Under the pieces are notes generated by a model that was not told the DNA's origin, did not search any database, and saw only the letters and a list, made by a program, of their open reading frames with translations. Positions 1 through 10,165 of a stretch of DNA of 64,000 nt are shown piece by piece. Position 1 is the first letter of the stretch. The number at the start of each line of letters is the position of its first letter. A program made the translations under genes and the position numbers. This stretch comes from Carettochelys insculpta (taxonomy: Eukaryota > Chordata > Testudines > Carettochelyidae), in the NCBI RefSeq assembly GCF_033958435.1, contig NC_134137.1:124284001-124348000 (forward strand), given 5' to 3'.

Positions 1-379
1 CAATTGAGTTGCTTGTGTCTTGGGTTCATGCGACCGCCACCCCGACAGGAGCGGGGAAATGACTTCTGTCAGAGGTGGCAGCCTGGCTTTTGTCTGCCAC
101 CCCGACAGAAGCAGTTTACTGGTCCCTGGGAGTGGTGGGGAGCTGGGAACCAGATGTCAGCCTAGTTCCTGGCTTCCCTCCACTGGCAGGACCCAGGAAA
201 CTAACCAGCAATGTGCTGGTCAGTTTCTCAGGTTCTGCCAGCAGAGGGGAGCTGAGAGCCAGGCTGCCATCTGGTTTCCAGTTCCCTGCCACTCAAGGGC
301 AACTCCCCAAGTTCCCTGAAAATTCAACTTACGCGGGGTTGCCAAGAACACAACCTCCATGTAAATCAGGGGTCTACTG
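1..379 (+). repeat. Unclassified interspersed repeat
   Basis: This GC-rich stretch contains duplicated motifs (CCACCCCGACAG occurs twice) and ends in a passage about a gene-free, chain-like 'cgcggggttgccaagaacacaacc'-type sequence. The stretch at 24236-24560 has the same style: aaactgaccagc-like segments, then a 'ggggttgtgtacgaacacaatc' passage. I infer two diverged copies of one repeat family but cannot name it. The open frames across it are not coding. It lies in intron 3 of ECRG4. Confidence 0.35.
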
Positions 380-382
380 TAA

Positions 383-438
383 GGGGTTGGACTCGACCTC
401 GTGAGGTCTCTTCTAGCCTTAGGATTCTATGATTCTAC
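383..438 (+). mobile_element. CR1 LINE 3'-end fragment
   Basis: A GGACTCGACCTCGTGAGGTC-type segment is followed by a truncated copy of the 3' tail of CR1 and ends in two GATTCTAY octamers (423-438). Octamer repeats at the extreme 3' terminus are the hallmark of CR1. The last octamer lies directly against the 5' splice site of ECRG4 exon 3, in antisense orientation to the gene. Confidence 0.8.
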
Positions 439-442
439 TCAC

Positions 443-600
443 GGTTTCATCAAATCCCAAGTAGAGGAATTGTTGGTACCACTGCTGCACATCAGGTTGA
501 GTCCTGTCCCACAGTTGGCGCTTCTGGCGTTTCAGGCTGCTTAAGAACTCCTTGGCTGTGTTTTCTTTTACTGATACCTCTGTTTTAGCTGGTGCAGGAG
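443..600 (-). CDS. ECRG4: ECRG4 (augurin) coding exon 3, core peptide
   Basis: On the minus strand this 158-nt exon translates without a stop and contains the run [12 protein letters not shown] followed by [15 protein letters not shown]. These are the diagnostic core of augurin, a small secreted peptide precursor. The acceptor is ATAATTTCAG ending at 601 and the donor is GTGAGT starting at 442. The exon begins with two bases of a split codon, which joins exon 2 to give ...[13 protein letters not shown], the arrangement expected from the vertebrate protein. Known biology: ECRG4 is a secreted, proteolytically processed factor linked to cell-cycle restraint and choroid plexus and epithelial sentinel functions. 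The basic KRQKR site is a candidate processing site. The exon carrying the C-terminal acidic and tyrosine-rich tail is not present and should lie left of position 1. I chose the gene name from memory of the conserved core. Confidence 0.93.
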
Positions 601-1035
601 CTGAAATTATGGCTCCAGATGAGATGCCAATAACTTTTTAATTAGCTCCAAATGTATTCTCTTAATTATACCTTGAAGATGAAGTCACCAGCTTCATGCT
701 TGGCCGTACTATAGTAACAACAGAGCGATAGCAATAGCAATAGCAAACATACTCAATAGAAGAGAATAGAAATTAGCAATTTACTTCATCCTGCACGTGC
801 CTGTGTCTCTCCCTCAGCCCCTGCTGGATTTTGCAGTAGCTATGGTTGCCCAGACGTTATGCTCTGAGCAAGGAAAAATGAAACTCCTGCACGCTGCGAG
901 CTGTGTTCCAGTCTGCTGAGCACTGCTGCGGTGGCTCCACAGCAGTACAGGATGAACCACTCTAGTCCGGCACTCTGTCGTTCAGCAACATCCTTAACCT
1001 GGCTTGATTTCAGTGAGCGAGAAGACCACTTACCG

Positions 1036-1255
1036 GGGGTGTGGCCAAGTTTCTCACGGTCCCATAGAGTCTGTCTACAGCCACCAGTCTTCGCTTTCAG
1101 TGTTCTAAGCTGTTATTGTATTGAGCTGTAATTTACCCCTAAATGTCTTCTAAGAGCCCAGTAAGCAGAGGAGATGTTGGTCATGTTCCTAGACAGTATT
1201 GACCTCCCCGGTCCAGCAAATTCTTTCGTCTGGCAGGGGTCAGATCTCAAGGGTG
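1036..1255. repeat. Solo LTR-like segment, related to 35694-35912
   Basis: The stretch starting GGGGTGTGGCCAAGTTTC can be aligned by eye over about 200 bases with 35694-35912. Shared blocks include the GTCCCATA, AGCTGTAATTTACC and AGAGCCC blocks and a final GGTCCAG/GGTCTGG block. At the second site the sequence abuts a Ty3/gypsy pol fragment, so I infer an LTR or LTR-adjacent piece. No flanking duplication was identified. Confidence 0.5.
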
Positions 1256-1982
1256 TGGGATGAGAGGGGATGGGGAAAAGCAAAGACGTGCAAAGCCAGA
1301 TGCATTCTTGAAGCACATCTGAAGCTCTAGGATAAATACCAACAACTCACATTCATGGGTTTTTTGACTCTTCAATCCTTTACATGGTCATGTGAAAATA
1401 TAGTTTGCTGCTTGAATTATATTACATTTTAGTCCTCATCGAAAGTAGAAGTGAGTCTGGATTTAATGGACTGCACAGTCCGGTGCTTCCCAGACTGTGA
1501 GACACAGCTACAAAGGGTTCGTGAGTGTCTGGGAAATTGTCATCAATATGACTGGTCTCGTCTTGTCCTAATTAACGAAAAAGTCATGTGCCTTATCTAT
1601 GGTGTCTGCAGCTGATCCTGCTGGAGGGAGTCTACAGCAGAGAGATTTCCTGGTGCATGAAGCATTGAGCAGGATGCATCTCAGCTGAAAGCCCATGCAG
1701 GAGCAGAAGGCATAGGGAAGCTTTCAGTCCAGGTAGCACTAGAAGCTGTTATCGGGGAGGGCCGTGAGGGAGCGCCAAGGACACCCAGTCTTTATAGAGG
1801 AACAATTTTTACCAAGTGCTAACTCTGTGTGTAGCTAACATTCAGCTGAGGAAGATAATGGTTTTAATAAAGTTAAACAGGAAGGAAGACAATGCAATGA
1901 TGGTTACAATAGGTTTGGATTTTCATGTGACTACAGAAAGTTCACAGCCCCAGGGTGTGTTTTGTTTTGAAAGTGTTAGCAC

Positions 1983-2660
1983 ATGAAGTCTGAGGCAGAG
2001 GAAGCTACAGAGGCAGATGGAAACCACACAGCCAAAATTCATAAACAAGAGCTGCGATTTTTTTCCCCTTCAGAAACAGGAAGAATTAAAGTAGTTCCCA
2101 CTCCCCCAAAAAAATGTCCAAAGCATCATCTGGCTCTTAAAAAGCCTAAGAATCAGCTCATGTTGGAGCTGTGCAAAGTGCAAAATGCAAGCAAGCATTG
2201 GTACGACCCTTCCACTCCAACAGCAATAGACAGGTGCAGAATTATGGCACTAAAACCCACCCCTCTTGCCAAATAATACTATCCACTGACGCCTCGATAT
2301 GTCCAGGACCAGCTGATAGGCCAAGTTAAGCTGAGTCAATAGTTTGCACTGTTCCCGGATGACTCCATTGACATAGCCAGCACAGCCATCTTCTGTATTA
2401 GAGGAGATTTACTGAGGCAGGGACACAAGCTGAAGAAATTTCTTGCAAAGAAATCCCAGCCAAAACAGCCTCTGATGAAACACCCAAGATCCTTGACAAA
2501 TTTGTAGCGAAGCCTTTATCTGGACCACATAGGGCCAGGGAGAGGTGAAGCGGGGACGACTGTTGCCTAATGGGGAAGCAGTAGCCACATCGGAAAGAAC
2601 AGTTGGGATGCATCGCAAGTAAAGTTGGATACAGGGCACTATTCATCACCAAGCTTTGGC
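1983..2660 (+). pseudogene. Possible processed pseudogene, family unknown
   Basis: One plus-strand frame (positions divisible by three) reads coding-like for about 220 codons, interrupted by only four in-frame stops between 1983 and 2660. It opens with a 97-codon segment containing KHWYDPSTPTAIDRCRIMAL and continues after a TAA with PRYVQDQLIG and later IASTAIFCIRGDLLRQGHKL. Amino-acid composition is protein-like rather than low-complexity. I do not recognise the parent. It lies inside an ECRG4 intron on the opposite strand, which fits a retrocopy. Chance openness cannot be excluded. Confidence 0.35.
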
Positions 2661-2954
2661 ATAAAAAAAGTTGCAACCTGGAATATGAGGCGCTCAACAT
2701 TGTTAATTCTTTTAGAACCCCGCAGTGAGCGCCCTTTGTTTTAGAGAGGAACAGGCTCTGAGCACACGCAGCTTCTGTTTGACAGTAAGTTGGCTGGTTG
2801 TCATGTGGGAAAGCATGATGTGCCTTCCGACTGTGTGACACTATCAGAATTTTCTATCTTGGGAAAACAGACCTTGCAGATAATACAGACCATGTGGACT
2901 TCACATTATGTGAGCTTCCAGAATAGACATATTTAGCAAATTGCAATGCACCAA

Positions 2955-3050
2955 GCCCACTTCAAGTTCTCTCCCTGAGATTGTGCTTCCAGCGGCAATT
3001 TCTGTGGACGGAAAGCAATTTGTGTCTGATGCTACCAGGCTGCTGGGAAG
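2955..3050. repeat. Direct repeat copy A (pairs with 3803-3893)
   Basis: CACTTCAAGTTCTCTCCCTG and the following 75 bases recur, with substitutions and small gaps, about 850 bases downstream. Shared landmarks are CTCTCCCTGAGA, TGTGCTT and GTCTGAYGCTACCAG. It may be two copies of an unnamed repeat or a local duplication. Confidence 0.5.
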
Positions 3051-3195
3051 AGTGGGGTGGAAGGGGTGGGGCCTGAGGTGAAAAGGTCTTGATTGGGGCA
3101 GCCAGCCCTTAGCACTACCCATGGAGTGCCACCCCCTCACACACAGGCAGCCCTCAGAGCTGTCTGGAGCACACTGCATTTACTTTGGAGATACA

Positions 3196-3240
3196 CATTT
3201 CATAGAACTGGAAGGGACTTCAGGAGGTCACCATGGTACT
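3196..3240 (-). mobile_element. SINE/CR1 tail fragment
   Basis: TTTCATAGAACTGGAAGGGA with the following CTTCAGGAGGTCACC is the reverse complement of the tail shared by the turtle tRNA-SINEs and CR1 in this window (TGACCTCYTGAGGTCCCTTCCAG type). Only the last ~45 bases are preserved. Confidence 0.65.
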
Positions 3241-3802
3241 CCAGCAATGATTTAAAGAAGCCAGAGCTCTGGCCACTGCAGTGGGAGGGACTGGGAACCC
3301 CAGGCCCTTTTAAATCGCTGGGCCCTCAGGCATCTACCGCCATTGCCTTCCTCCTCATTTCCTCCCGCATCCACGGACCTGACTGAATCTAACACTTCAA
3401 GGTAAAAATACCTTGGCATGCTGGATATGAAAAAGAGGAAATTGGGGATTCAGGAAGAACCTTTGTCTTGGGAGTGGCCACATGAAAACAGCAGAAGTGC
3501 CCAATGTCAACAGACTTTTTAAAAGAATAAAAGAAAGCAATCAGACTGGTATTAAAGACCAAATGTGAACTTATTTATCTGGATTGTATTGCCCTTTTAA
3601 CGTACATTCGGCGTGGAAAAACGATTTCCAGATACCTCTTGGATTTGAAACTCAGTAACGGTTGACTCCTTTCCAATTTTAAGTAGCTTGGCTCAAACTT
3701 TTTCAGGATTATTAAGTGCTCTAGGTCCAGTTTTTAAATCCAACAAAGCAGAGCACACAGGGATGAAGCTTTGGAATGGGTTGCTCTCGTTCTTTCATTC
3801 AC

Positions 3803-3893
3803 TTCAAAGTCCTCTCCCTGAGACTGTGCTTTCAGCAATGATTTCTATGTAAGGAAAGCGATTCATGTCTGACGCTACCAGAAATTCAGCCAA
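3803..3893. repeat. Direct repeat copy B (pairs with 2955-3050)
   Basis: This is a second, diverged copy of the ~95-base segment at 2955-3050, in the same orientation (CTCTCCCTGAGACTGTGCTT, then GTCTGACGCTACCAG). Confidence 0.5.
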
Positions 3894-4287
3894 ACACTGT
3901 GTAACTGTGCAGTGAAACAGGCCTGTGCTTCCCATTAGAATTTAAAGTTTTGTCTGAACATGCCAAAAAATCCATAATTTCAAGGTTTTACTGAACATGC
4001 CAAAACATCCATATTTATAGGTTTTAATCATAGGCTTTATAGGTTCCTGTATTCAACCAGATTATATCATGACATTGTATGCAGTTTAATCCAGTCACAA
4101 ACCATCCAAGCTCTACTGTCCTGGAGTCTTGAATCTATTGTCCTGACTTGGTTAACAAAACAGAAGGTGGTTGTGGGGAGCTACAAAGTTTTAAAATATC
4201 AACAGAGGAGCTGCAGTACCGTACTCAAAAGTTTGGGAACCAGGGACATAGTCAGAGACATCCTCCTACTGGTGCATCCCATAACTG

Positions 4288-4372
4288 ACCTTCAAAACAA
4301 AAAAGTAGTCACGTAGCACTTTAAAGACTAACAAAATAATTTATTAGGTGACGAACTTTCGTGGGACGGACC
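4288..4372 (-). mobile_element. Penelope-like element 3' end with hammerhead-like core
   Basis: The plus strand reads AAACAAAAAAGTAGTC, then TAGCACTTTAAAGACTAAC, AATAATTTATTAGGTGACGA and CTTTCGTGGGACGGACC. This is the reverse complement of the end sequence at 53333-53420, where it follows a GIY-YIG-coding PLE segment. The hammerhead-like part (GAAA ... CCCAC) survives only partly because the copy is cut at about 4372. Confidence 0.7.
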
Positions 4373-5657
4373 TTTGTGCCTTCTTGGTCTCTCATTCTCC
4401 AAACCACTCCTCAGGGCTGGCTGCTAAAGATCCTCCCGCACCCAGGCAGCTCCTACTCCCTGCCCCGCTGCACAGCTTTGTCTGCTCCGGGGGTTGCTGT
4501 GGGAAGGGAGGATGGAAACGGTCTCTTCTGCATTGTTCCGCCTGCTTGCAGCCAGGCCAAGAGCAGAGCTAGAGAAAGCCTGAAGAGGGCAGTGCCTGAG
4601 CAGGGAGAGGAGGCCCTGCCATTGCTAGCAGGAGCAGCGTGTGAAGATACTGAGAAACCCAAGGACTTTAGGAAGAGCCCCCAGAATCTAGGAGTAGCAG
4701 GTTCCAGAGCCCTGTCTGAATGGGGAGCTGGGGTTCTACAGTTCAACCACAGAGCAGGCTGGCAGACAGCAGGGGGGCCGAGAGCTGCTCATGTGTCTCT
4801 GTCTGCCAGTGTCTGGTACAGCCCTGCTTCTCCCCACTCCAGCCCCCCAGCCGTTACCTTTGGCTCCAAATGTTGGCCTACATCAGATCATTTGCACACT
4901 AGGCGCCTGTTTTTAAATGTGCCTGGGTAGGCGGGTGGGGCCTTCTAGGAAGGAGGCCAAATCAGTGCTCCCCTTTACAAGGGGAGGAGACAAAGGGGGG
5001 GACAAGCGTCCCAAGCAGCTTCAGCTTCCTTCTTTCCTGCTCCGCCCTGGGCACCGCAGCAGAGACTGGTGCTGACAAGGGGCCTCACTGCTCTTTGGGG
5101 AAATCCCGGTACCTACAAGGCGGCGTCAATGAGCGCAATCCACTGTGACCGTTCTGAGACCCCCGATGTGTTCTGATGAGGCAGCCGGTGGAACCTGTGT
5201 GCTTGCCACTTTGACTTTCAGTTGTGGGGATCAGCCCATCGGTGCCGGGGATCACGAGATTGTCGTTGCTGTTGGTTAGCTGTCTGTTACTGAGATGATC
5301 CCTGCTAACTTCAGTGTGATGAGCGTAACCCGTATCCTGTACCGCTCACAAGATGGACGGACATCAGCTCCAGGGCTGACAGGCATGTGTCGGCACAACG
5401 GAATCGCTAATATCTGTGTAGCGGTTTTTGAGCTGGCACATAGCAGTGTAACTGTATGCAATCTGCAACAACTGTCTCTTCCCATACGCCCTAGCTTTGA
5501 TTGGAAATACATTCTAAATTGTTTCTAGTGAGAAGAGAGAGACAAGGCAGGGGAGGACATACATTGTACGGGGTCGTGTTAGTGTTAGCACCTTGTAGCA
5601 ACTCTAGTTACAGTGGCTTAAACATCAAAAACAATCTGCACTTTGGGTGGTTATTAC

Positions 5658-5705
5658 CTTCACGTTTTTGAAGCATCAGCTTGAGTTTATTTCCTCTTGA
5701 ACCAT
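5658..5705 (-). CDS. ECRG4: ECRG4 (augurin) coding exon 2
   Basis: This 48-nt minus-strand exon encodes DGSRGNKLKLMLQKRE across its junctions. NKLKLMLQKRE matches the augurin segment just after the signal peptide, where KR is the furin-type site that releases the mature peptide. The acceptor is TTTTCATTCATCTAG ending at 5706. The donor is GTAATA starting at 5657. Exon 1 leaves one base of a codon, this exon supplies two, and it again ends one base into a codon, so 1-2-3 joins stay in frame. A second in-frame AG four codons further in (after TTCAAGAG) could give a shorter exon; I prefer the first because of its pyrimidine-rich tract. The exon is too short to show up as an open frame. Confidence 0.92.
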
Positions 5706-8141
5706 CTAGATGAATGAAAATAATGATTTAGTGCATTCTTTACTCCTGCGCCTGGGCCAACAGGAAGTAGAGGTGTAACTTGAAAAAAGTACAAAAGGCG
5801 TAGCTCCTGAATATGGGGATAAGAAGCCCCAGTACCAGCTGTCCTAGCTCTGGGTCTGACACCCAAGTATAATAACTTCTCTGAGAAGGCATTCGTGAGT
5901 CTAACATCCTTTCACTGTAGTATTTGATACTAAAACCTGATACGTACTTATCTTGTGCAACTGTTCTATTGTGTTAAGCAGAGCAAAACTTCTCCCTGGT
6001 GTCAGTACCAGGATGTGACGTCTGCTTTGGTGTGACACACGTGAGAAATTCTGTCACAGCATAAAAAAGAGAGTAGCGAGAAGACTTGCTACAATTTTCC
6101 TCTCACCAAGTCTTTAACATATTTGAAAACTGCATTCTTGCTAGAGCAATTTCTCCCTAGGATTTATTTGCCTCTTAGTCAAAAATAACAGGTGTATTTA
6201 CACACCAGTTTATCTTCATGCCATGCCTTTTGATACCCAGTGGCATTCACCAGTGTTTTATTAGCATGCCCATCTATGGTGTAATTCTTCTGAAATACTT
6301 TCTCTGTTTCAAAGAAAAAAAAAGCTACAGTATTTAATTTATATTATGGACTTGAGCTGTCTTCTGTCTCCCCTCACTCAGAAATCCCATTGACTGCAGC
6401 GGACTATTAAGAACTGCAGAGCTAGCATGTCATCACTGAAAGGCTAGGCAATATGTAAATAGGACAGCACAATCTATTGAAGGGTCTATTTTTCTCCACA
6501 TTTTAAATAAGACATCTGAACCTTCTGCAATCCCCTGACAATTCAAAAAAGCAAAACTCCCAAAGCATTTGCTCTATTCATTTTTTTATTACCTAGCCTG
6601 ACAGTACAAACAGAACATTTAACAAGCTTATGGGGCTGAGGAATTTTATATGTTGCCATTAGCATATTTAATTCTCAGCTCGCATAACTGGAATGTGCAG
6701 TTCCCTCAATGTTATTTAAGATAATGTGGGAGGGTCGGAGCTCCCTGCACAGACCAAGTCTTGATCCTTGGATCTTTAGACTCCTTTTCCTCAGCTTCCA
6801 CTTTGCTAACATTAATAATGTTCTTGTCAGCTAACAGCGCTAACTGAACATAAGGACTTTTTTTTTTATAGAACACAAAAGCCTCAGAGAAAATGGCTGT
6901 GCCAATGAATCAGGGTGGCTGGAACAAGATATTTTTCAAAGTTAAAGAGCAAAAAATTACTCTTCCCAGTTTAATTCCCCTTTTAGTTTCGATTACAGTA
7001 GAACTCGTCCAGATTTCATCCTTTTTAATGCTGAGTATTGCAAAATGACAGGAATTTCCCTCTGGGGCAGATTGGCACAGAGACTAGGGGCTTTTCGCCT
7101 TCTCCGGCAGTGTGGGTCATGGGGCACTTGTAGGTTTAAACTAGCGTCAGTGTTGGGTTCTCTGGAACGAGATGTCTTTAAATCAAGACTTGGGGCCGTC
7201 AGAGGTCAGGGATCTGTTGCAGGAGTGGGTGAGTGAAGTTCTGGAGTCTGTGATGTGCAGCACAGCAGACAAGACAACATAGACGAGGGAAGCAGAGATG
7301 CTGCGGGTGCTGCTGCAGCCTGGGTTTGCACCTGGCTTCCCTGCACCTGGAGGCTGGCTCCACTGCTGGCTCCTCGGGCTTCTGGGCAGTGCCAGTGGAG
7401 TCCTGCTGACACCCCCAGGATCCTGCTGCCTGCTGGCTTGGCTGTCCCTCCCCTCCCCCGAGGGGCCCTGGTGGCCCCATGGGCTCTGCTGGCCCTTGGG
7501 TTCCCATTGGCCCTGCCACAGGCTCTGCAGCCCACTGGCCCCACTAGCCCTGGGGGGTCCACTGCTGGCCCAGGGCTCTGCAACTGCCTCCAGTTGTGTC
7601 CCGAGTCAACTCTCCTGAACTGGATTGACCAGACGCCATTTGCAGCAACAGAGTCTGGTCCAGGAGAGCCGGCTGCTCAGCCTCTTCTCCCTGAAACCAG
7701 TGCCAGCACCACGGCAAGGTGATCACGGTGGTCCCCTCTGGTCTTAAACTCTGTACGTCTATAACGTGCATGTGAAAAACCAGCCACATCCCCAGGGGCC
7801 CGAAGCAGCTGGAACCAGAGCATTCACAATGGTCTGTGCCCCTGAGATGCTAAACGAGAGGTGGGCTTGGTCCATGCTCGCTGTCAGTAGCCAGGGCAAG
7901 CCCCTATGTGTGCAGTACCAAAAGGGACTCCCTGAGCTTCAGAAAGAGGCTTTAATTACAGGTGAATTCTAAGGCGGGGGTCACGGGGTCACTCTCTACC
8001 GCCTTTCCCCACTGAGCTTCCTTTCTCTGGTGCATTCCTCCTCTGCGGCAGTGTCTGGGGATCCCACGCCTCCCTCTCTATTGGTTGCTGCCAGCATAAC
8101 ACTGGGGGTTGCTTGCGGCAGCGGGTGCACTGCTTACTCAC
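5706..8141 (-). other. ECRG4: ECRG4 intron 1
   Basis: The intron runs from GTGAGT (8141 downwards) to CTAG (5706). Positions 5710-7040 are AT-rich, largely repeat-free and could harbour conserved non-coding DNA. Positions 7200-7720 are strongly GC-rich with overlapping open frames on both strands, one of them superficially collagen-like. I treat these as non-coding because no splice-consistent or family-like protein emerges. Confidence 0.8.
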
Positions 8142-8217
8142 CGGGAGCCAGGCAGACAAGCAGGAGCAGCGCCAGGGTGGCCAGGGGCAGCACCCCTCGG
8201 CAGGCTGGCAGCAGCAT
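8142..8217 (-). CDS. ECRG4: ECRG4 (augurin) coding exon 1, signal peptide
   Basis: The minus-strand ATG at 8217-8215 opens a frame of 25 codons plus one base: a short N-region (MLLPACRG), a leucine-rich hydrophobic core (LALLLLVCL) and a small-residue end (APG). It then meets a consensus donor GTGAGT at 8141. This is a textbook secretory signal peptide and matches augurin in length, position and exon phase. The longer open frame starting at 8370 on the same strand uses an upstream Met; I reject it because the signal-peptide Met gives the expected architecture. The residual glycine codon is completed by exon 2. Together exons 1-3 encode about 94 residues; the vertebrate protein is about 148, so the remaining third lies off the window. 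Confidence 0.9.
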
Positions 8218-8440
8218 CTTGCCAGGTGACAGCTGGAGTGATCCTGGACCAGAGCAGCTCTTCTCCCTGCAGGGAAAGGACAAGGGCGGCTCAGGGGAGA
8301 GTGTGGTACAGACGAGCCAGGCTGGACCTGCAGCAGAGGGGGTATGACCCAGCAGCGGTTCAGTCAGCACTGCTCACAGGGCAAAGCTCCCCCACTGGGT
8401 TGTGCGGCACCACTGGCGGCAGCACCTGCACAGCCCTGGG
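8218..8440 (-). promoter_or_regulatory. ECRG4: Putative 5' UTR and proximal promoter of ECRG4
   Basis: This ~220-base GC-rich stretch lies between the start codon of ECRG4 and the upstream minisatellite, so the 5' UTR and at least part of the promoter must lie here unless a 5' non-coding exon exists further right. I see no convincing TATA box. The assignment is by position only. Confidence 0.45.
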
Positions 8441-9136
8441 ATGCACAAAGGGATGCACACTGGGATACACACTGGGATATACACCGGGATGCACACTGGG
8501 ATGCACACCAGGATGCACGCCGGGATGCACGCCGGGATACGCACCGGGATGCATGCTGGGATGCACACGGGGATGCACACCGGGATACACACCAGGACAC
8601 ACACTGGGATGCACACCGGGATACACACCGGGCTGCACACCAGAATACACACCGGGATGCACACCGGGATGTACACCAGGATACACGCCGGGATACACGC
8701 CGGGATGCACACCAGGATGCACACCGGGATACACACTGGGATGCACACTGGGATGCACACCAGGATGCACACTGTGATGCACACCGGGTTGCACACTGCG
8801 ATGCACACAGGGATACACACCGGGATGCACGCCAGGATGCACACTGGGATGCACGCCGGGATGCACACTGGGATGCACACCAGGATGCACACCGGGATGC
8901 ATGCCAGGGTGCACACCGGGATGCACACTGAGATGCACACCGGGATGCACACCAGGATACGCACTGGGATGCACACCGGGATACACACTGAGATGCACAC
9001 CGGGATGCACACCGGGATGCACGCCGGGATGCACGCTGGGATACACACTGGGATGCACGCCGGGATGCACGCTGGGGTGCACACTGGCATGCACACTGGG
9101 ATGCACCCTGGGATGCACACCGGGATGCATGCTTTT
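8441..9136. repeat. 12-bp minisatellite, about 58 units
   Basis: Tandem units of GGGATGCACACC, with variants (TACACC, GCACGCC, CTGGG/CCGGG, AGGATG), fill nearly 700 bases. Because the unit is a multiple of three and lacks stops in most phases, long open frames appear in several frames on both strands (HTGM-, GCTP-, VHPG- and CIPV-type repeats). They are artefacts. The array sits 220 bases upstream of the ECRG4 start codon. Unit variants are interspersed rather than in blocks, suggesting unequal exchange or replication slippage. Confidence 0.97.
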
Positions 9137-10165
9137 GAGGCGATAGCTCTGCTCCAAGCTGCCCTGACCCTGCCACAGGCAAGGCCCTGACCCCTCCTCT
9201 GCATGCCCAGGCATCCTGGCCCTGAACCTCACACCACACCAGGGGCAACAGTCCCATTACCTAGTGCCCAGAAGCAATGGTCCAGGCCCTCAGCCATCAC
9301 TCTGCCCTGAGGGACAATGGTCCCATCCCCTCATCCTGCCCCAGGGCAATGGTTCCATGCCCCTTGGGGCACAGACCTTTGCCCCAGACCCATCACCCTG
9401 CACTCCCCCCGCCCCCACAGCATACAGGGTGGCCTTGGCCCTTCACCTCCTCCTTGTACACCCAGCTGTAATGGCTCTGTACCCCACCTGCCCTCACACT
9501 CTGCAGAGGAGTAACAGCCCTGCAACCCAAAGCTCTCACATGGTGTAGAGGGCAATGGCCCTGAGCCATACTCCCCACCACCACCCGCGTGCAAAGGGCA
9601 GAGGGGCAGTGGCCCTGCACCACACAGAAACAGTCATTTCACTGTACCCCACCCACAATGCAGGCCTGAGCCAAGAGAGCTGTGGGCTCACACAGAGTCC
9701 TGCAGGATACAGTACCCTAAACATCAGGTAAGGGCAAAGTCAGTGCATGCTGCAAAAGCTGGTGTAGCACATTCAAAGCCTTTGTAATTGCTGTTGGTCA
9801 TAAACAAAGCAAACAAACCCTCCCATGTTCAATTGGGATGTTAGCTAAGTAGCTCCTATTCACCTGCCCGGTAACCTAGTATTTGTCGGTGAGAAGCTGA
9901 GCCCATGCTCTCACAGGTATGTAACAGCATGAGCTTCAAAACAGGATCATAACACACGGCGAAAGCCAGTGATGAATCAGCCCAGTGACATTCCGAACAA
10001 GCAGAGCTCTCAGCCGTGCTTGTAGCTGTATCCATCACTTTTCATCGCTCCACAGACGCTCTAGGCTTCAGAGTGACACACACACAGAAAGGCGACTGTC
10101 ACAGACGCTAATTATGTAGCTGGGTTCTCTCACACTTCTCCCGCTGTGGTCTCTAAACACTGTGA
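9137..10165. other. Upstream intergenic DNA, no gene seen
   Basis: Positions 9264-9720 contain loosely repeated passages of the type 'GGCAATGGTCCCATGCCC ... CACTCTGCC', about 50-70 bases apart and alternating CAATGG and CCCTG words. This is probably a highly decayed longer-period tandem repeat. The rest is unremarkable. Confidence 0.5.

Larger units (their letters stand above)
601..5657 (-). other. ECRG4: ECRG4 intron 2
   Basis: The intron runs from GTAATA (5657 downwards) to TTTCAG (601). It holds an LTR-like segment (1036-1255), a possible processed pseudogene (1983-2660), a pair of diverged direct repeats (2955-3050 and 3803-3893), a SINE tail (3196-3240) and a PLE end (4288-4372). The rest, including 4380-5640, shows nothing I can name. 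Several long open frames there are chance products of GC-rich sequence. Confidence 0.85.

Noticed and set aside
7199..7583. Collagen-like frame (PMGTQGPAEPMGPPGPLGG)
   Set aside because: No Gly-X-Y periodicity over length, inside ECRG4 intron 1, and other frames are equally open.
8134..8370. Longer ECRG4 N-terminus from the Met at 8370
   Set aside because: The internal Met at 8217 gives a standard signal peptide of the expected length and the upstream part is unrelated.
8441..9136. CRISPR-like array
   Set aside because: Units are 12 bp, contiguous, without spacers, in a vertebrate genome.
8344..9232. Long open frames in several frames on both strands across the 12-bp repeats
   Set aside because: A 12-bp unit without stops gives open frames in most phases. 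No start context or domain supports a protein.
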